Of a DNA stretch of 64,000 nucleotides, positions 42,372-53,652 are shown piece after piece. The notes under the pieces were generated by a model, which did no database searches, had not been told where the DNA came from, and saw only the letters and a list, made by a program, of their open reading frames with translations. Both the position numbers and the translations under genes were made by a program. Positions within the stretch are counted from its first letter, which is position 1; each line of letters begins with the position of its first letter. The stretch comes from Ziziphus jujuba (taxonomy: Eukaryota > Streptophyta > Magnoliopsida > Rosales > Rhamnaceae): contig NC_083389.1 in assembly GCF_031755915.1 (NCBI RefSeq), positions 25,481,001 through 25,545,000 on the forward strand. The letters run 5' to 3'.

Positions 42372-43423
42372 TCAGATACAAATGAAGTCTGGACCGATCA
42401 CTAGGGCTCAAGTTAAGAGGTTTAAAGATAATCTTGCTGCCTTTATCTAGAGAATAATTCATTCTCAAAAAGGCTTGTCCATACCTGAAGATAAAAGACA
42501 TGTTTTAAGTATCCAAGTGGTGGAAGCTGATACATCAGATACCCATACATCGGACATTTTATATCGGACACCCTTGCCTCGGACATCGGAGCCTTGCCTC
42601 AGACATATGGTCTCGAACTTCGGACATCAGATGTAACTTAGCTCGGATAGACATCAGTTAGCTCGGCCAGACATAACTTAGCTCGGACAGACATCAGTTA
42701 GCTCGGCCAGACACAAGTTAGCTCGGACAGACATCAGTTAGCTCGGATAGGCCATAAGTTAGCTCGGACATCAGGCAGACATAAGTTAGCTTGGACATCA
42801 GGCAGACATAAGTTAGCTCGGACATCAGGCGAACATAAGTTAGCTCGGTTGAAGACATAATTCAGCCTAGATGTCAAAGTCAACTCGTTACCTAATTTGG
42901 AATTGACTTTATTTCTTTTTGGGTTTTTATTTAATTCTTTAATGGACAAATAACTTTAGGAAGGTTTTTATTTTATTGTAAATTAATTCCTAATTTAACA
43001 TAAAGGAATTAATTAATCAAACTTAGATTAGGAAAGGAAGTATAGTTGCGGCCAACTAGGTTTCTTTATGTGTGTGGCCGGTTTTTCCTAGGGTTTTTAG
43101 GGTTTATTTTGTTTCTTTCAAAGCCTATTTAAAGGCTTATTTTTTCAATAAGAATACAACTTTGATTTGATTAAGAAAATACTTGTGAGATTAATTATCT
43201 CTTTGTTCTTTGAGAACACCTAAAACACCATTAGAAAATTGGTTTTTTTAGCTTGACTTATCAATAGGTTTTCCATCCCCTATTGTGGCGTCTACATTAT
43301 ACCAAGGTTTGTAACCACAAGTTGGTTAGGGGTTGAGGTCCATTCCATTAGAACTCAAACTTAATTAAAGATCCGGGCTAATATAATACGGGTTTAGGAG
43401 CAGGTCGTCCTAGGTTCGTATCA
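42320..43423 (+). repeat. Element C 3' LTR
   Basis: 1,104-bp direct repeat of 37428-38430, 101 bp longer because of extra tandem units and an extra CGGACATCGGAGCCTTGCCT stretch near 42580-42600. Confidence 0.94.
42635..42848 (+). repeat. Tandem array in element C 3' LTR
   Basis: Ten TTAGCTCGG-type units, with alternating GACAGACATC and GCCAGACATA spacers at the left and ACATCAGGCAGACATA spacers at the right. Four more units than in the 5' LTR. Confidence 0.87.
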
Positions 43424-44091
43424 CAATTCAAATAATCTATGCAGCTTCAACATCTCTAGGGCAACGTAATTTAGAAAAAAAAGAAAAAAAGAATAGCTTA
43501 TTCCTCTGTGTCTCATATGGGTTTCATAATTATAGGAATTGGTTCTATAAACGATACAGGACTCAATGGAGCCATTTTAGAAATAATCTCTCATGGATTT
43601 ATTGGTGCTGCGCTTTTTTTCTTGGCAGGAACGGGTTATGATAGAATACATCTTGTTTATCTAGAGGAAATGGTCAGAATGGCTATCGCAATTCCAAAAA
43701 TATGCATAGCTTTCGGCATCTTATCGATGGCTTCTCTTGCATTACCAGGCATGAGTGGTTTTGTTGTAGAATTGTTAGTATTTTTTGGAATACTTACTAG
43801 CCAAAAATATCTTTTAATTACAAAAATAGTAATTACTTTTGTAATGGCAATTGGAATGATATTAACTCCTATTTACTCATTATCTATGTTATGTCAGATG
43901 TTCTATGGATACAAGCTTTTAATGCTCCAAACTGTTATTTTTTTTATTATAGGCCACAAGAGCTATTTGTTTCGCTCTCTATACTGCTAATTGTAATAGC
44001 TATTGGAATTTATCCAGATTTTGTTTTCTCACTATCAGTTGATAAAGTCAAAGTTATTCTATCTAATTTTTTTATTGATAGTTTTCCTTAG
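43424..44091 (+). pseudogene. ndhD: ndhD pseudogene 3' part, copy 1
   Basis: Continues ndhD after element C, with the duplicated CAATT at its left edge. Open from 43508 with [40 protein letters not shown] and [21 protein letters not shown] short A-rich insertion near 43470-43490 shifts the frame just before it. Ends with TAG at 44089-44091. Confidence 0.94.
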
Positions 44092-44231
44092 TAAACGAAC
44101 CAAAACATCAAACACAAATCCTATGATTGAGAAAACTGTTCGTTGTAAAATAAAAACAAATTCTTTTTTCTTCTCGTAAGTTTAACTAACTAAAATAAAA
44201 AAATGAATTGGAATTCTATTTTAACCAGATA

Positions 44232-44298
44232 TGTAAGCCATTGAGAAACCTTTGAATCATTTACATTACTTGATTCAAAGGTTTCTCAATGGCTTACA
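44232..44298. terminator. Perfect 28-bp stem-loop between convergent ndhD and ccsA
   Basis: Arms 44232-44259 and 44271-44298 are perfectly complementary over 28 bp around an 11-base loop. It lies between the 3' ends of ndhD (plus) and ccsA (minus), so in the plastome it probably acts as an RNA 3'-end stabiliser for both genes. The corresponding segment is deleted from copy 2. No mismatch has accumulated despite decay all around. Confidence 0.75.
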
Positions 44299-44363
44299 CG
44301 AAGTTTTCTTATATATATGCTTATGTTTTCCTAGGTTTGTATTTGTCAAGCCCTTTCTTCAAT

Positions 44364-45328
44364 TCAACTTGATACTGATGTAAATGAACCATAACTATGT
44401 AACCCTATTCCTAATAGATTAACTCCAAATTAGCAGATCCAAATTATACGAAATCCCATCAATGCCACAATTACGGAATTTCTGATTTTAAAATTTGTTC
44501 GAGTATGTAAATAAATCACAAATATGGTCCAAGTAATAAATGCCCAAGTCTCTTTAGGATCCCAATTCCAATATGATCCCCATGCTTCATTAGCCCACAC
44601 CGCTCATGAAAGGATACCTATGGTTAAAAAGATAAACCCGAGGCCAATAATATGATAGCTCCAAAGATCCAATTGTTGAATCAATTGAGATCTGTGATAA
44701 TTCCTAGAAGAAAGAAACGAATTGGTTTGTAAAACATTGTTTCTTTCACTCACATATTGAATCTCACCAAAAGAAAGCAGATCATTTACGAAATTGTTGC
44801 TTTTACTAAAAATCCTTATTAATTTTCAAAATGTAATGACTAAAAGAGCTACTGATAATAACGCTCCACAAAAAAGGGCTGCACAGCCTAATACTATCAT
44901 ACTGACGTGCATCATTAACCAATGGGATTGAAGAGCTAGGACTAATATTGAGGATTGATGCATTTTAGTTAAAAGACCCGAAGTAGCAAAACCTTGGGTA
45001 AAAATAGCACTTAGGGCTGTTATTGCGTTTAAATTAAAATAGTTTTTTTGTTTTTTAAAATAGGGAACCAGATGAATAATGAAAAAACTTCATGAATGAA
45101 AGATTAATGATTCATATAAATTATTTAATGGTAAATGTCCCAAATAAATCCATCAGGTAACTAATAATCCTGTTATATAAAAAAAGTAGCTATCATACCC
45201 TTTTATGATGAATCATATAGGCCTACAATTTCATCGACTAATAAGGTTATTAAATGAATTGTAATTACAATTGAAATGATAAAAAAGGATATATGAGTTA
45301 ATATATGCTCTAAAGTTGAAAATATCAT
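44364..45328 (-). pseudogene. ccsA: ccsA pseudogene, copy 1
   Basis: CcsA is a thylakoid membrane protein for attaching haem to c-type cytochromes. The minus strand starts [15 protein letters not shown] at 45328 and ends near 44364 after HSYGSFTSVSS and TGA. Middle blocks such as [23 protein letters not shown] sequence can be read in changing frames. Converges with ndhD. Multiple frameshifts. Confidence 0.93.
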
Positions 45329-45421
45329 GAATTTTTGAAATTAAAAACAGGGTACCTCAATTATAAGAATGGAAATCGAGAATTGATTTCATTATAGCAC
45401 TTACTCATTTAGAAGATGTCA

Positions 45422-45501
45422 CGCTACCACTCGGACTCAAACCAAGATGCTCTTGCACTGCTTCCTAAGAGTAGCATGTCAATTGATTTCACCATAGCGG
45501 C
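45422..45501 (-). tRNA. trnL-UAG: Decayed plastid tRNA-Leu (trnL-UAG), copy 1
   Basis: An 80-nt minus-strand match to plastid trnL-UAG, starting GCCGCTATGGTGAAAT, with anticodon TAG kept (CTCTTAGGAAG). The 3' acceptor strand (GCGGCA) is changed to TAGCG, so the acceptor stem is broken. Lies between ccsA and rpl32. Confidence 0.88.
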
Positions 45502-46604
45502 TTGCTCGAAATCATAATAGCCGAATTTTATTCAATCGTCGAGATTAAAGGAAACAATTCAATGCAATATATTTTAGGAAACATTAAAATTGATGATTAA
45601 AAAAAACGTTTTGAAAATTTCAAAATTAGGGATTTGAACGTGTTGCTTTCAACAAGAATCCTTATTTTTCTCAGTATATCATTATATTTACTATTAGGGT
45701 GTTAGTTTTATTTAACTTAACATTGGTTTTTTTTTTTTTAGAATTTATTAGTTTATGCTCGATTAAACAAGAACTGTTGTACCTAGATATTTCGAACTTC
45801 AATCCATGGATACAACTCGAAAATGTTCTCTATCTTTATAATGTGCATTTTTTAGTGATTCATTTCTCATTTAGGGGATTTTATGAATCTACAAAAAAAT
45901 TATCCATGAAGAAAAAATCGGCAGATTTTTTTATAATCACATAACAAAGGTAAAAGAGGTTTTTATTATTTAGGGTGAAAGTTAAGGACATATGGTGATA
46001 CGAACTTAGAAAAATAATAATTTAGAAAGTGACAAGACACATTTTAAACTTAATAAATTAGTTTCAATGATCTATTATATCAAATGATCTATTAATTTTG
46101 ACAAAAGATCTTATACCTGCTCTTATATATTCTATAGTATTTTAAATATATTAGAATAAAAAAGACAAACCTTTGTTATTATTGAATTATCAAATCGATG
46201 GGGAAAACAAGAATCCCCACCTTGAAAATTATAAAACATACTAAAAAGAAAGGTGAAATCTTGTGCTTGCTTTTACTCTTTTTTCAAGCAAAAGAATACC
46301 GTTTTTAGATTTTCAAATTCAGTCAACACAAAATTCTTATTCGACTATAAAGGCAAAACAACTTCAATTTAATTAATATTACTATTGATTGGATCAAACC
46401 ATTAAAAAATATAAATTATTCCATTTATTAGTTTAATTATTTTAACTTTGATAAATTATCAATTTTTTTATTTTTATAACTTATAAAATATAAAATAAAA
46501 ATCAAACTAACAAAAATTTAAACAACTTTAAAAAAAAAAAAGAAGAAGCTGAAACTAGACTACTTTTCAAGTCAAATCAATTCAGCTTTTTCCCAATCTT
46601 GGAT
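45502..46604. other. trnL-rpl32 spacer, copy 1
   Basis: About 1.1 kb of AT-rich plastid spacer, strongly similar to 60857-61983. Short open frames such as 45699-45944 occur in both copies but match no protein I recognise. Confidence 0.72.
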
Positions 46605-46762
46605 TATTTATTTGTTGCACAAAAAAACTTTTTGAATTCCTCGTAGAAAGAGATTTCGATAACGAAAAAGCTTTCAATGCTGCCAAATATCCCTTCCTTT
46701 TCCAAATATTTTTCCAAATGCTTTTTTTTTTATATAGAGGTGCGCTTTTTTGGAATTGCCAT
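46605..46762 (-). pseudogene. rpl32: rpl32 pseudogene, copy 1
   Basis: Plastid ribosomal protein L32 (about 55 residues). The minus strand starts [12 protein letters not shown] at 46762, shifts frame in a poly-A/T run near 46725, and continues as [20 protein letters not shown]. Position between trnL and ndhF, opposite strand to ndhF, is canonical. Confidence 0.87.
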
Positions 46763-47968
46763 TAAAAAATTCTAGTAGTTTATTCGGGTTGTGCAAAACA
46801 ATTGTTCTTTACTATTAATTATAAATATTTATCTATTTATTTTCTAGATTGTACTTCATTCATAAAAATATGGATCTAGAAAAATCACATAAAATATGGC
46901 TAGCAACATAAACAATATGGTGGCTTTTAAAAATTAAATACAAATTTTTTTTATTTGTTTTTTTCTATTCCATACAATTTGATACAACATCTGGAAGAAA
47001 GATTTGTATTTATTTTATTGGTACTCTTATATCTTCCTTCAAATTGATATCTTCTATATTTATAGAGTCTATCATGCAATAGAACTAGAATTGACTGGAG
47101 TCGATATGAGAAAAAAACAAATACAAAGAAAAAACCTATGCCTTTCTATCTCTATCTAGTTTTTTTTTTCATCATCCAAAATTTTATACATGGAATAAAA
47201 TACATCGACATGTTTAATAACCGAACCCTTATCTTTATTGAAAAAAAAAATCAGTAATTTGTGTCTATTAATTAATCATTTTATTTAATTGGTCAAGCTC
47301 GATAAATGAGTAAATCTAATTAAATTTTAAAAATTAGAATGAGACTAGTAGTTAATCTGCGAAAACATACAGGATAGATGGTTTTGTAAAAGCTATTTTA
47401 GGAGTTTCTTCTTTAAATTTTATATAAGGTCACGTGTTGGAGTCATAGTTTCTTTATCATAACCTTTCCAACAAATGTCTTTTATTGGAATAGAAGACAA
47501 TCAATCCGTTCAAATTCGTTATTGATTCTGAATAATCAACCTAAAACTAAAATAAATAACTTTTATTTTATGAGTTAAATTAGGGTTATTTATGCTTCAT
47601 ATCACAATAAAAAACTATTTTTGGTGAAATTTTTTATCCTTGCTCTATATATATAAATAAATTATTGTAATACGTAATAGTAATAAAAATTTAAATTTTT
47701 AGTTTTTATATCTTCATAAAATTTGACTTAATAATTTAATAAAAAACGTATTTCTTTTTCACTAGTAACTTAATCATATCGTTTTACCGACTCTAACCTC
47801 TTGATTTGAAATATTTAAGGTAGTTGAGAAAGATTCAGACTAATTAAAGCTAGAAAATTCTATTTCAGTTTTGTATATCTTAACTTTTTATTATTAACCG
47901 ATCCTTTTCAAAAGAAATAAAAGCCGATGAATCAGAAACAATTAATTAAGATAAAAAGATTCTTTTTT
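46763..47968. other. rpl32-ndhF spacer, copy 1
   Basis: About 1.2 kb of AT-rich spacer with many poly-T runs. It is colinear with 62143-63386. No coding signal. Confidence 0.72.
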
Positions 47969-49717
47969 ATGGAATATACATATCAATATTCATGGATCAT
48001 ACCTTTCATTCCTCTTCCAACTCCTATGTTAATAGGAGTAGGACTTCTACTTTTTCCAATGGCAATAAAAAATCTTCGCCATATGTGGGTTTTTCCTAGT
48101 GTTTTACTGTTAAGTATAGTTATGATTTTTTCCACCCATATACTTATTCAACAAATAAATAACAGTTCTATTTATCTATCTGTATTGTCTTGGACAATTA
48201 ATAATGATTTTTCTTTAGAATTTGGCTATTTAATTGATCCACTTACTTCTCTTAAGTTAATATTAATCACTACTATTGGAATTATGGTTCTTATTTATTG
48301 TGATAATTATATGTCCCATGATCAGGGATATTTAAGATTTTTTGCTTATATGAGTTTTTCTAATACTTCAATGTTAGGATTAGTTACAAGTTCAAATTTG
48401 ATACAAATTTATTTTTTGGGGGAATTAGTTAGAATGTGTTCTTATCTATTAATAGGTTTTTGGTTCACTAGACCTATTGCGGCAACTACTTGTCAAAAGG
48501 CATTCGTAACTAATCATGTAGGGGATTTTGGGTTATTATTAGGAATTTATGTTTTTATTGGTTAACGGGTAGATAAAAATTTAGGGATTTGTTTGAAATA
48601 TTCAATAATGTGGTTTACGAAAACATGTACCAATTACAAAAACTGCATTTTTATTAGGTACACTTTCTCTGTGTGGTATTCCACCCTTTGCGTGTTTTTG
48701 GTCTAAAGATGAAATTCTTACTGATAGTTGGTTATATTCACCAATTTTTGCAATAATCTCTTGTTCCACAGCTGGCTTGTCTGAATTTTATATGTTTGGG
48801 ATCTATTTACTTACTTTCGAAGGACATTTAAACCTTTAGTTTCAAACTCACAGTGAAAAAGAAAAAAAAAATAGCTCGTTCTATTCAATATCTCTATGGG
48901 GTAAAGAAAGGTAAAAAGTTATTAAAAAAATGTTACTTTATTAACTTTATTAACAATGAATAATAATGAAAGGGCTTTTTTTTTTTTTCTAAAAAGGCAT
49001 ATCGAATTGATAGTAATCTAAGAAGCATGATGCGCCTTTTTCTTACTATTAGTCATTTTGGAACTAAGAACGCTTTCTAATATCCGCAGGAATCGGGCAA
49101 TACTATGCTATTTCCTATGCTTGTATTAGTACTATTTACTTTGTTCATTGGATTCATAGGAATTCCTTTCTTTAATCAATTCAATCAAGAAGCTGTGGAT
49201 TTGGATATATTATCAAAATTGTTAAACCTAGAGATAAACCTTTTACATCCAAATCCAAATACTTATACGGATTTGTATGAATTTATTACAAATGCAACTT
49301 TTTCATTTAGTATAGCTTTTTTTGGAATATAGCGTCTTTTTTATATAAGTCGGTTTATTCCTCTTTACAAAATTTGAATTTCTTTAATTCATTTGTTAAA
49401 AGTATTCCTAAAAGAAGAAAAATTCATTGGGACAAACTATTAATTGGGATATCTGATTGGTCATATAGTTGTGGTTACATAGATGTTTTTTATGCAATAT
49501 GCTTAACTAAAGGTATAAGAGGATTGGCTCAACTAACTCATTTTTTGATAAACAAATAATTGATGGAATTACAAATGGTGTCGGTATTACGATTTTTTTC
49601 ATAGGAGAATGTATCAAATATGTGGGGGGTGGTCAAATTTCTTCCTATCTCTTAGTCTATATATCTTATGTATTAACATTTTTATTAATTTACTTTGTAT
49701 TTTCTTTTAATTTATAA
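47969..49717 (+). pseudogene. ndhF: ndhF pseudogene, copy 1, internally deleted
   Basis: NdhF is the largest proton-pumping membrane subunit of the plastid NDH complex. [20 protein letters not shown] begins a 199-codon open segment ending at a TAA after [10 protein letters not shown]. Sequence then runs to FEIFNN and jumps to [20 protein letters not shown], a loss of several hundred bases covering central helices. C-terminal parts ([32 protein letters not shown]) follow in changing frames. Span 1.75 kb against the usual 2.2 kb. Confidence 0.94.
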
Positions 49718-49789
49718 AAAATTTATAACCAAAAAAAAAAAAAAAAACATAACTCAACTTAAGTTAACTCAAGTTAACTCAATCAATTA

Positions 49790-50913
49790 ATTAATTTATA
49801 GATTAAAATTAAACTTGTAGTTAAAAAGAATATTAACAAGAGGTTTTTCAACCCAATGTAGATCTTTTTTTTTTCTGTAAATATTTCTAACTTTGAATTT
49901 TCTTGATTTTCATCCACATCCATATAATAAGTTTCATAAATGGATCTATTTCTATAGCGTCTCTTTAAAGTGGAATTCATCTTTTGTTTTTTCCTTTCCA
50001 TTCACTCGTATCTCTTTCGTTTCATCGATTTTGTCCAGATCCTCCTTTTCTTCCCAAAAAAGGGAAGGAGAAGGATCTTCTTTAGTGGATCTCTCTTGTT
50101 CCTGTTTTGTCCCCCTCATTCATGAAGTTATTTCTATTTCTACATCTGTTTCTTCCTCACTTTCCCCCCTTTCTTTCATTTTTGAGGTTTCTTTCAGTTT
50201 CTTAGTAACAATGGGTGATGGTATTCTGTCTAAATAGTAGATAGAGGTAATAAAGAGGAGAATACTAAAGATTCGAGCCATAGAATTTCTCAATTCTGAC
50301 ACAAGGTACATATTAGATCTAATAAAATTATTTTGCTATATCCAGACTAATACCAATCCAACCCATTTCATGAATAAAATGTAACCAATTAACCAACCAA
50401 CAAAACTACTTGTTACAAATAACATCTTGCAGTTGCATCAAAACATATAAATGTTGACTAATCTGACTAACATTGAACTTGGTAAAATGAAATGGTTGAA
50501 TAGTTGAAAATTAGATTATTCAGGAATACACTTTGAATGCTAAGATTACGCATTGAATTTCTGTTAGTAGATCCATAATTAAAAAAGTGTTTGTGATTGT
50601 TCCATAAGACATGAAATAAAAGATACGGTAGAGCTAGGACAATTATTGTACGAGGTCTACTCAATGCTAGATGCAGAGGCACATAATAGATCGATATGAA
50701 CATCATGAGCTGCCCCATGATAAAATTGGTTGTTGCTAATACTTTCTTCTCGATTCCTTCTTCCATAACGAGAGCTTGGAGAAGGAAGAGATAAGAGGGC
50801 CCTATGGAGAATGTGGTCAGAAATCCATAATAGAGTGTAACCACAACGACCGAATTGATTATCTTCATGCATAAGGATACTAGATTACCTAGTATAAAAG
50901 ATTTAAAAATCAT
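49790..50913 (-). pseudogene. ycf1: psi-ycf1 5' fragment at the other IR/SSC border
   Basis: Minus-strand copy of the first 1.1 kb of ycf1, starting [20 protein letters not shown] at 50913 and open to 50467, then broken. In plastomes this truncated ycf1 lies beside ndhF at the IR end, as here. It is an inverted repeat of 25132-26200 and is better preserved there: the 149-codon N-terminal frame is intact. Confidence 0.93.
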
Positions 50914-51237
50914 CACAAACCTCCCTTTTTTCTTTTCTATTGCAATTTCTGGATTATTATGTTATGATTTTTAAACTTTCCATATACATATATATAGAAA
51001 TAGAAAAAGATAGACTATAAATGACATCTCTTATCTCAAAGACACCAAAGGGATATTAAATGAATGGAGATGGATGGGATATAATGAAATAGAGCCACTT
51101 TTGGGTTCTTTATGAAATGTGGCATGGAACGGAGCCACTATGAAGAAGTTCCGGGAGTTACAAAGGAAACTTCAAGCTCATATTAGTCGTGGGTTGAGAA
51201 CGAGAATTGAACTCTATGAGATCTAATCTCGTATTGT
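50914..51237. other. ycf1-trnN spacer, inverted IR copy
   Basis: Inverted counterpart of 24808-25131. No gene seen. Confidence 0.75.
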
Positions 51238-51309
51238 TCCTCAATAGCTCAGTGGTAGAGCGGCCAGCTGTTAACTGATTGGTTGCAGGTTAGAATCTTA
51301 CCTGGGGAG
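51238..51309 (+). tRNA. trnN-GUU: Plastid tRNA-Asn (trnN-GUU), IR copy 2
   Basis: A 72-nt match to plastid trnN-GUU with anticodon GTT intact (CTGTTAACTG). A few stem changes remain (TTAGAATCTTACC in the T arm). Inverted partner of 24736-24807. Confidence 0.92.
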
Positions 51310-51824
51310 ATTTGATTCATTCCGAATTAAAGAATTTGGAATGATTGTTTCTATTGCATTCTATCTCATTGTATCACATTCTATTTCGGGGTATTTGAGA
51401 ATCGCTGTCAATACCTTGGCATAGGTCCGGGATAATCCTTTATTCCATAATTTGGGGCTATTTACAACTATCCACTTAAGCATTCTCAGATGTACTAGCA
51501 AGTGCATCAAAGATGCTGTCATCGATTCACCCGGGAGGCCATAATTACCACGAGCAAACATATTAATGATGAGGAATGCATTTTTGCTATGCTACTAATA
51601 CTAATACTTTCTCCACTATTCTGCCCCAAACTGGCTGAGGAAGAATTATGGGGCGTAAAACAAAAAAATATGCCGATTTAGGCTTCGGGCCAGACATACT
51701 ATATTTAATTTATCCACCATTAATGATAAATAAAAAGAAAGAAAAAAGAAAGAGTAAGGTCGTTCCATTTCGACAAAAGAGCCACGCCCAAATTCCATAG
51801 CTTGGGGTCCGCAATCCCAATCAT
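51310..51824. other. trnN-trnR spacer, inverted IR copy, truncated
   Basis: Inverted counterpart of 11966-12352 plus 24567-24735, without element A. It ends before trnR-ACG, at a junction to rrn23 sequence with GATC shared by both sides (51825-51828). Confidence 0.82.
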
Positions 51825-52040
51825 GATCTATCCATGACCAGGATGAAGCTTGGGTGAAACTAAGTGGAGGTCCGAACTGACTGATGTTGAAGAATCAGCA
51901 GATGAGTTATGATTAGGGGTGAAATGCCAATTGAACCCAGAGTTAGCTGCTTCTCCCAAAAATGCGTTGAAGAGCAGTAATTGACTGGACATCTAGGGGT
52001 AAAGCACTGTTTCGGTGCGGGCCGCGAGAGCGGTACCAAA
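51825..52040 (+). pseudogene. rrn23: 216-bp internal fragment of plastid 23S rRNA
   Basis: Corresponds to about 10861-11075 of the longer rrn23 copy, from GATCTATCCATGACCAGG to GCGGTACCAAA. Its substitutions differ from those of the longer copy, so it is not a recent duplicate of it. It is stranded between trnN-side spacer and an internal ycf1 position, an order not found in plastomes. Confidence 0.92.
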
Positions 52041-53530
52041 CATTTATATGTTTCGATGCAACAACAAGATGTTATTTGTAACAAGTAGTTTTGTTGGTTG
52101 ATTAATTGGTCATATTTTATTCATGAAATGGGTTGGATTGGTATTAGTCTGGATACAGTAAAATAATTCTATTAGATCTAATGTACTTATTATATCTAAT
52201 AAGTACCTTGTGTCAGAATGGAAAAATCCTATAGCTCGAATCTTTAGTATTCTCTTATTTATTATCTGTGACTAAACAGGAACAAGAGAGATCCACCGAA
52301 GAGGATCCTTCTCAAAGAAAAGGAGGATCCGGACAAAATCGATGAAATGGAAGATATACGAGTGAATGGAAAGGAAAAAAACAAAGGATGAATTCCACTT
52401 TAAAGAGACACACTATAAAACTAGACCCGTTTATAAAACTTATTATATGGATGTGGATGAAAATCAAGAAAATTCGAAGTTAGAAATATTTATAGAAAGA
52501 AAAGATCTACTCTAGGTTTAAAAACCTCTTGTTAATATTCTTTTTTTACTATAAATGATGGAATAGGCCATTCCGGTATATAAAAAACAATCAATTTGAA
52601 AATGCTATAAGAAAAGAAATGTCACAATATTTTTTTATATATGTCAAAGTGACAGAAAAGAAAGAATATCTTTTACATATCCGCCAAGTTTGTCAACTTT
52701 TTTGGAAATGATACAAAGAAAGATATATCTGTGTATAGCAGATAAACCCTCTTCTGTTGAATTATATAATAATTAGAGTTATAGCAATGAATAAAAAATA
52801 AAAGAGCTAAATAAAAAATTTATAAATAGAGTTAAAGCTCTAGACAAAACTTTAGAAAGGATATTTTTTGCTTGGGATATACTCGAAAAGGAGACTAGAT
52901 TTTGTAATGATAATCCCTAAAACGAATACTTACCTAAAATATATGATCCTTTCTTGAATGGCCCCTATCGAGGACGAATCAAAATTTTTTTTTTTTCAGC
53001 TGCAATCCTAAATAAAACTTCCAAAAAAAATAACATTAACATAGAGGGTTTTTGGATAAATAACATTCATAGCATCCTTCTTATTTTTAATTACCTAAAA
53101 TTTGAACAGATAAAAAATCCATTTGATAAAAAACCATTAACAACAAAAATTTTATATTTGTTGAACTTAATCAATGAACTTATTGAAAAACCACCATCAA
53201 GTTTAAATTTTAAAGAGTTTTCTTTACTTCCTGAAGAAGAACAAATAAAAATTGATTCAGAAGATAACAAAAAAAATTATAAATTTCTATTTGATGTAGT
53301 TATAAGAGACCCTAATGGTAAAAAAATTAGAAAAAAACCTATCGAAATACAAGAAATCAGTAAAAAGTTCCTCGATGGTCGTACAAATTAATTAATGATT
53401 TGGAACAACAGGAGGGAGAAAGCGTAGAGGGGGTGGCAACGGAGTATGAGTTTCGTTCACAAAAATCCAAACGTGTAGTTATTTTTACTTATAACCTACA
53501 AACTAATACCAAAGATACTAATAATCCTGA
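52041..53530 (+). pseudogene. ycf1: ycf1 internal fragment, SSC copy 2
   Basis: Begins inside the N-terminal membrane region ([14 protein letters not shown], then [10 protein letters not shown] frame of copy 1) and runs to the point matching about 27205 of copy 1. The segment 52954-53391 is open ([31 protein letters not shown]). It stops abruptly at the ndhH 3' end, so everything from mid-ycf1 to most of ndhH is deleted. Confidence 0.92.
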
Positions 53531-53531
53531 T

Positions 53532-53651
53532 AACCTACCAGGTTTTATTAATTTGCAAATTCTTCCTTAGTTAGTTAAAAGAATGAAATTGGCTGATATT
53601 ATGATGATACTAGGTAGCATAGATATCATTATGGGAGAAGTTGATTGTTGA
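53532..53651 (+). pseudogene. ndhH: ndhH 3' fragment, copy 2
   Basis: Only the last 40 codons remain, [10 protein letters not shown] to IIMGEVD, with a stop in the middle (CAG to TAG after LP) and Arg CGT changed to TGT before the final TGA. Fused to ycf1 upstream. Confidence 0.9.
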
Positions 53652-53652
53652 A

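Larger units (their letters stand above)
37428..43423 (+). mobile_element. Element C: RT-less Gypsy-type LTR element in ndhD
   Basis: A 5,996-bp element with target duplication CAATT (37423-37427 and 43424-43428), LTRs of 1,003 and 1,104 bp, a tRNA-iMet primer site and a polypurine tract. It encodes Gag, zinc knuckle, protease, duplicated linker and integrase tail in the same order as element B, again without RT, RNase H or integrase core. The second NUPT copy still has the uninterrupted site at about 59395-59405, which confirms the borders. The LTR centre differs from A and B and contains a tandem array. Confidence 0.96.

Noticed and set aside
42635..42848. Regular repeats as a CRISPR array
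   Set aside because: Units are degenerate, spacers are repeats themselves, and the array is inside an LTR of a plant retrotransposon.
45699..45944. 81-codon frame in the trnL-rpl32 spacer, similar frame at 61109-61300
   Set aside because: Seen in both copies because they are duplicates; hydrophobic AT-rich composition and no match that I recognise.
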